This document shows, in pieces, positions 59,881 through 64,000 of a DNA stretch of 64,000 nt. How positions within the stretch are numbered: position 1 is the first letter of the stretch; each line of letters opens with the position of its first letter. The stretch lies in NCBI RefSeq assembly GCF_025133575.1, contig NZ_CP104011.1, positions 6,165,842 to 6,229,841 on the forward strand, in the 5' to 3' direction. The translations under genes were made by a program, and so were the position numbers. This stretch comes from Pseudomonas sp. GCEP-101. Its GTDB lineage: Bacteria > Pseudomonadota > Gammaproteobacteria > Pseudomonadales > Pseudomonadaceae. The notes beneath the pieces were generated by a model. That model searched no databases. It was not told the DNA's origin and was given only the letters and a program-made list of their open reading frames with translations.

Positions 59881-61666
59881 CGGAATTGATCCAGTCCTTC
59901 ACTACCTGGGCAACGCGCCCCGGGTCCTGGGCGACCAGTGTCTTGATCGCATTCAATTGTGCATCGTACCCCTCGGACGGGCTGGGCAGCAGGATGCTGG
60001 CCGGGCCACCGAGGCTCACGCGGTCTTCGGACAGCTCGCCCTCCAGACCGCCCAACTCGCCCAGGCCACCTTCGCCTGCGGCGCCACCGGCCACCAGGGC
60101 CTTGCTCTTGTTGCCCGACAGGTTGTTCAGCACCGGGCGCAGCACGCCCAGCACCAGCACCAGGATGAAGACGATGCCCAGCACCTGCTTGACCACGTCC
60201 CAGAACCAGGGCTGCGAGTAGAACGGCGGCGAGACGATCTCGTCACCCAGCTCCGGGGCGAACGGTGCGTTGATCACGCTGACGCTGTCGCCACGGCTGG
60301 CGTCATAGCCTACCGCGTCCTGCACCAGGCGGGTGAAGCGCGCCAGTTCGTCGGCGCTCCAGGGTTGGTGGCTGACTTCGCCGGTCTTCGGGTCGGCGAT
60401 CATGCGGTCGTCCAGCACCACCGCGACGGAAAGCCGGCGCAGGCGGCCCTGCTGCTGCTTGGTGTAGCTCACCGAGCGATCCAGCTCGTAGTTGCGGGTG
60501 TTCTGCTGGCGCTTGTCGGTCGGGTACGGCGCCAGCTCCGGCTTGCCGGTCTTCGGATCGATGATGGTCTGGCCGTTGGCGTCCTTGAGCGGTTGCCCCG
60601 GCGCGACGAAATCCCCGCCGGCATTCTGGGCGGTGGTCTGCGGCGAGCTGGCCGGGCCCGGCGGCTGGTTCGACAGCGCACCCGGCACGCCCTGCGGGCC
60701 GTTGCTGTTCTGCCGTTCCTCGTTGTTCACCTGCTCGCTGCGCAGGGCCGGCTGGTCCGGGTTGAACGACTCGGAGGTGGATTCCACCGCGCTGAAGTCG
60801 ACGTCGGCGGAGACCTCGGCCTTGTAGCGGCCGTTGCCCAGCACCGGCGCCAGGATGCTGTGCACGCGCTGGGTGAAGTTGCTTTCCATGCGCCGGGTGA
60901 AATCGAACTGCTTGCCGGCCATGGTCAGCTCGGAAAGCTCCTGCTGGTCGGACAGCAGGTTGCCCTTCTGGTCGACCACGGTGACCTGGGATTTATCCAG
61001 TTCCGGCACGCTGGTGGCGACCAGGTTGACGATCGCCAGCACCTGGCTCGGCTCCAGGGTGCGGCCCGGGTACAGCTCGACCAGCACGGAGGCGCTGGGC
61101 TTGCGGTCGTCACGGACGAATACCGAGCTCTTGGGGATCGCCAGGTGCACGCGGGCGGCCTTGACGTTGTTCAGGCTGGAGACGGTGCGCGCCAGCTCGC
61201 CTTCCAGGCCGCGACGGTAATTGGTCGCTTCCATGAACTGGCTGGTGCCCAGCGCCTGCTCCTTGTCGAGGATCTCGAAGCCGACGTTGTTGTCGGTGGG
61301 CGCCAGGCCTGCGCCGGCGACTTTCATGCGCGCGCGGCCCAGGTCGTCGGCCTTCACCAGCAGCGCGCCGGAGTTGGGCTCGATCTTGTAGCCGATGTCG
61401 GCAGCGGTCAGCGCCTCGACCACCTTGTTGGCGTCCACGCCGTTGAGGCTGCCATAGAGCGGCTTGTAGTCCGGCTGCTGGGACCACAGCACCATGCCGA
61501 ACCCGATGGCGATGCTCGCGGCGAGTCCGACCAGCAGGCCGACCTGGCGCAGCACCGGCATGTCCGCGAGGTTCTCGAGGAACGTCAGGCCGAGCAGCGG
61601 CTTCTTCGGCGCATCGGCGCCGAGCTTGGCGGGAACCTGACTGTCAATAACGCTGGCTTCAGCCAT
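59873..61666 (-). CDS. fliF: Flagellar MS-ring protein FliF
   Basis: A 597-residue protein with membrane helices at ~35-55 and ~465-490 bounding the periplasmic ring-building motifs (MVLWSQQPDYKPLYGSLNGVDANKVVEAL near the start). A long Pro/Asn/Gln-rich insert (~310-390) lies in the beta-collar region. The C-terminal FliG-binding peptide ends VVKDWINSDE. It is the first ring assembled and recruits FliG. Confidence 0.97.
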   Translation of the reverse strand: MAEASVIDSQVPAKLGADAPKKPLLGLTFLENLADMPVLRQVGLLVGLAASIAIGFGMVLWSQQPDYKPLYGSLNGVDANKVVEALTAADIGYKIEPNSGALLVKADDLGRARMKVAGAGLAPTDNNVGFEILDKEQALGTSQFMEATNYRRGLEGELARTVSSLNNVKAARVHLAIPKSSVFVRDDRKPSASVLVELYPGRTLEPSQVLAIVNLVATSVPELDKSQVTVVDQKGNLLSDQQELSELTMAGKQFDFTRRMESNFTQRVHSILAPVLGNGRYKAEVSADVDFSAVESTSESFNPDQPALRSEQVNNEERQNSNGPQGVPGALSNQPPGPASSPQTTAQNAGGDFVAPGQPLKDANGQTIIDPKTGKPELAPYPTDKRQQNTRNYELDRSVSYTKQQQGRLRRLSVAVVLDDRMIADPKTGEVSHQPWSADELARFTRLVQDAVGYDASRGDSVSVINAPFAPELGDEIVSPPFYSQPWFWDVVKQVLGIVFILVLVLGVLRPVLNNLSGNKSKALVAGGAAGEGGLGELGGLEGELSEDRVSLGGPASILLPSPSEGYDAQLNAIKTLVAQDPGRVAQVVKDWINSDE

Positions 61667-61685
61667 TACCTACGATCCTCGCCGC

Positions 61686-62015
61686 TCAAACCGGCATCTG
61701 CATGATGTCCTGGTACGCCTGCACGAGCTTGTTGCGTACCTGGGTCATCGCCTGGAAAGAAACACTGGCCTTCTGCGAGGCGATCATCACGTCAGTGAGA
61801 TCGACCCCTTTCTGCCCCATCTCGAACGCGCTGGCCATGTCGGAGGCGGCCTGCTGAGTACCGTTCACCTTGTCCACTGCCTGACCGAGCATCTGCGAGA
61901 AGCTCGGCGCTCCCGCTTCGACCGGCGCGGCCTGCGTCTTCGCCTTGGCCATGGCCTCCATTTGCATGGAGCGCATTTCCAGCAACAGACGATTGAACTC
62001 GATACCCTGACTCAT
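61686..62015 (-). CDS. fliE: Flagellar basal body protein FliE
   Basis: A 109-residue protein ending VSFQAMTQVRNKLVQAYQDIMQMPV, the conserved FliE C-terminus. It links the MS ring to the rod and activates export. ATG at 62015 after GGAGGGG. First gene of fliEFGHIJ. Confidence 0.96.
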   Translation of the reverse strand: MSQGIEFNRLLLEMRSMQMEAMAKAKTQAAPVEAGAPSFSQMLGQAVDKVNGTQQAASDMASAFEMGQKGVDLTDVMIASQKASVSFQAMTQVRNKLVQAYQDIMQMPV

Positions 62016-62075
62016 CACTTACCCCTCCGACTGGCCGCGGTTTTTTGACACTACGCGGCGCTTTGCAGGGGAGAT

Positions 62076-62091
62076 TGCAACTTGGGTGCCA
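62076..62091 (-). promoter_or_regulatory. Sigma-54 promoter of fliE
   Basis: Minus-strand TGGCACC-N4-TTGCA, near-consensus, about 60 nt before the fliE ATG. It should drive fliEFGHIJ under FleQ. Confidence 0.87.
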
Positions 62092-62190
62092 GGTTTTCAG
62101 GGCGTAGAAAAAAGACGGTGGATGGCTCTGGGATGGGGATCAGGGCCTTCTGCTCAGGCGCTCCTGATTGAGCCCTGGTGTGGGAAAAGC

Positions 62191-62640
62191 CCCTCACCCC
62201 AGCCCTCTCCCAGAGGGAGAGGGGGCAGATTGGCGCGGGCGGCCATTACGGCATTCAGCCGGCTGCTACCCCCGCCGCATCAGGAGAAACGCCAGACCCG
62301 CAACAGCGCAAGGGCAGGCACCTGATGTTTGGGCCCTCCCTCACCCCAGCCCTCTCCCAGAGGGAGAGGGGGCAGATTGGCGCGGGCGGCCATTACGGCA
62401 TTCAGCCGGCTACCCCGCCGCTGCAGGAAAAACGCCAGATCCGCAACAGCGCAAGGCCAGGCACCTGATGTTTGGGCTCTCCCTCACCCCAGCCCTCTCC
62501 CAGAGGGAGAGGGGGCGGATTGGCGCGAGTGGTAGCAGCGGCGCTCAGCCGGGCACTCGCCGCGTCAGGAAAAACACTCAACATCCGGCTGGCAGAGGAC
62601 AGCCCCCTCTCCCTCCGGGAGAGGGTTGGGGTGAGGGCAG
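62191..62640. repeat. Tandem array of ~145-bp repeats with a closing inverted copy
   Basis: Three direct units begin CCCTCACCCCAGCCCTCTCC at 62191, 62338 and 62481 (steps of 147 and 143). Units 1 and 2 share nearly all their sequence (ATTACGGCATTCAGCCGG, AACGCCAGA, CACCTGATGTTTGGG). Unit 3 diverges after ~45 nt. At 62603-62640 the first ~35 nt reappear inverted (ending GGTTGGGGTGAGGGC), directly abutting the stop codon of the DUF559 gene. Confidence 0.88.
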
Positions 62641-62979
62641 TCAGCCCGCTCCAGACTCGACCGCCAACCGAAGCGATTCCAGCACGACGTCGGTACGCGC
62701 CAGCACATCATGATTCCAGAACCGAACGACGCGAATCCCCTGCCCCACCAGCCAGGCATCACGCCCTGCATCATGGGCCGACTCCAGATGCTGCCCTCCA
62801 TCAAGCTCCACCGCCAACCGCAACTCGTGGCAGTAGAAATCCAGCACGTAAGTACCGCACGGCACCTGGCGTCGAAACTTCAAACCGAGAAACCTCCGAT
62901 CTCTCAGATATCCCCATAACACGCGCTCAGCGTCGGTTTGCCGCCGCCGCAACTGCCGTGCGAACTCCACCTCATCCAC
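62641..62979 (-). CDS. DUF559 endonuclease-like protein (VSR-type fold)
   Basis: A 112-residue protein. FARQLRRRQTDAERVLWGYLRDRRFLGLKFRRQVPCGTYVLDFYC then AVELDGGQHLE, and finally GIRVVRFWNHDVL. The Asp in VLDFYC and Glu in AVELDGGQH fit a PD-(D/E)xK nuclease core, as in very-short-patch-repair-like proteins. Substrate and role are unknown. It sits between fliE and fleR, genes usually close together, and its 3' end touches a repeat array, which suggests insertion. Confidence 0.8.
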   Translation of the reverse strand: MDEVEFARQLRRRQTDAERVLWGYLRDRRFLGLKFRRQVPCGTYVLDFYCHELRLAVELDGGQHLESAHDAGRDAWLVGQGIRVVRFWNHDVLARTDVVLESLRLAVESGAG

Positions 62980-63086
62980 GGCTCTCCCTCCTGTTGACCG
63001 ACCAGGGAGAAAGCTCAGCGATTCTCTAAAGCTGTGCAGCCGGGCACGGCGTCAACATGCCAGCGAAAAAGCCGAACCCAACCAAG

Positions 63087-63110
63087 AAAAGGCCCGCACG
63101 AAGGCGGGCC
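63087..63110 (-). terminator. Intrinsic terminator of fleR
   Basis: On the minus strand GGCCCGC, a 6-nt loop, GCGGGCC, then TTTTCTTGG, beginning 23 nt after the fleR stop codon. This is a standard Rho-independent terminator. Confidence 0.88.
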
Positions 63111-63133
63111 AAGAGGGGTCGTTCGTTCGCCGA

Positions 63134-64000
<867 letters not shown>

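Noticed and set aside
62191..62640. CRISPR array
   Set aside because: The repeats are ~145 bp with no short uniform spacers and no cas genes; the units are palindromic REP-type sequence.

Overview
The window is a GC-rich pseudomonad chromosome segment. Gene order (ccmABCDEFGHI; cheYZAB-motCD-parCP-cheW; flhAF-fleN-fliA; fliLMNOPQR-flhB; fliEFGHIJ; fleR) and protein sequences match the Pseudomonas aeruginosa group. The flagellar block is contiguous here, whereas from memory P. aeruginosa PAO1 has it split in two. The many short palindromic repeats between genes also fit an environmental relative of that group (P. nitroreducens/citronellolis/knackmussii type). The species assignment is inference.

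Layout. 0-12 kb is housekeeping and accessory: an S1-domain CvfB protein (partial), an MsbA-type ABC exporter, a very small SutA-like protein, an AI-2E/PerM permease, a DUF4893 protein, a C39-like protein, an RsuA-type pseudouridine synthase, a KefB/KefC-type antiporter, a lipoate-ligase-fold protein and a membrane diguanylate cyclase. 12-19.5 kb is a complete, tightly overlapping cytochrome c maturation operon (minus strand), followed by a small lipoprotein gene. 19.6-25 kb holds a hexapeptide acetyltransferase, an orphan FliK-like/FlhB-C-terminal gene pair, a degenerate receiver protein and an amino-acid permease.

25-36 kb (minus strand) is the core chemotaxis and polar flagellum control operon: fleN-fliA, cheY-cheZ-cheA-cheB, motC-motD, parC-parP-cheW and DUF2802. 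A 261-bp MITE-like element sits between cheA and cheB. 36-62 kb holds the export apparatus, C-ring, MS-ring and regulators: flhF, flhA, flhB, fliRQPONML, fliK, a STAS / receiver-PP2C-HATPase / HPt module, then fliJIHGFE. Four good sigma-54 (-24/-12) promoters precede flhA, fliL, fliK and fliE, and the C-terminal half of the sigma-54 activator FleR ends the window. Non-flagellar genes break this block: TPM protein, TorF-type porin, AraC, LysE, DUF1345, APH(6)-type kinase and DUF559 nuclease.

Small-scale structure is the most distinctive part. Two REP-like palindrome families recur in almost every non-operonic gap. A third, larger palindrome has entered two flagellar operons (fliQ/fliP and fliI/fliJ). 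A tandem ~145-bp repeat array lies behind fliE. A 26-codon relic of a second TPM gene survives downstream of flhB.
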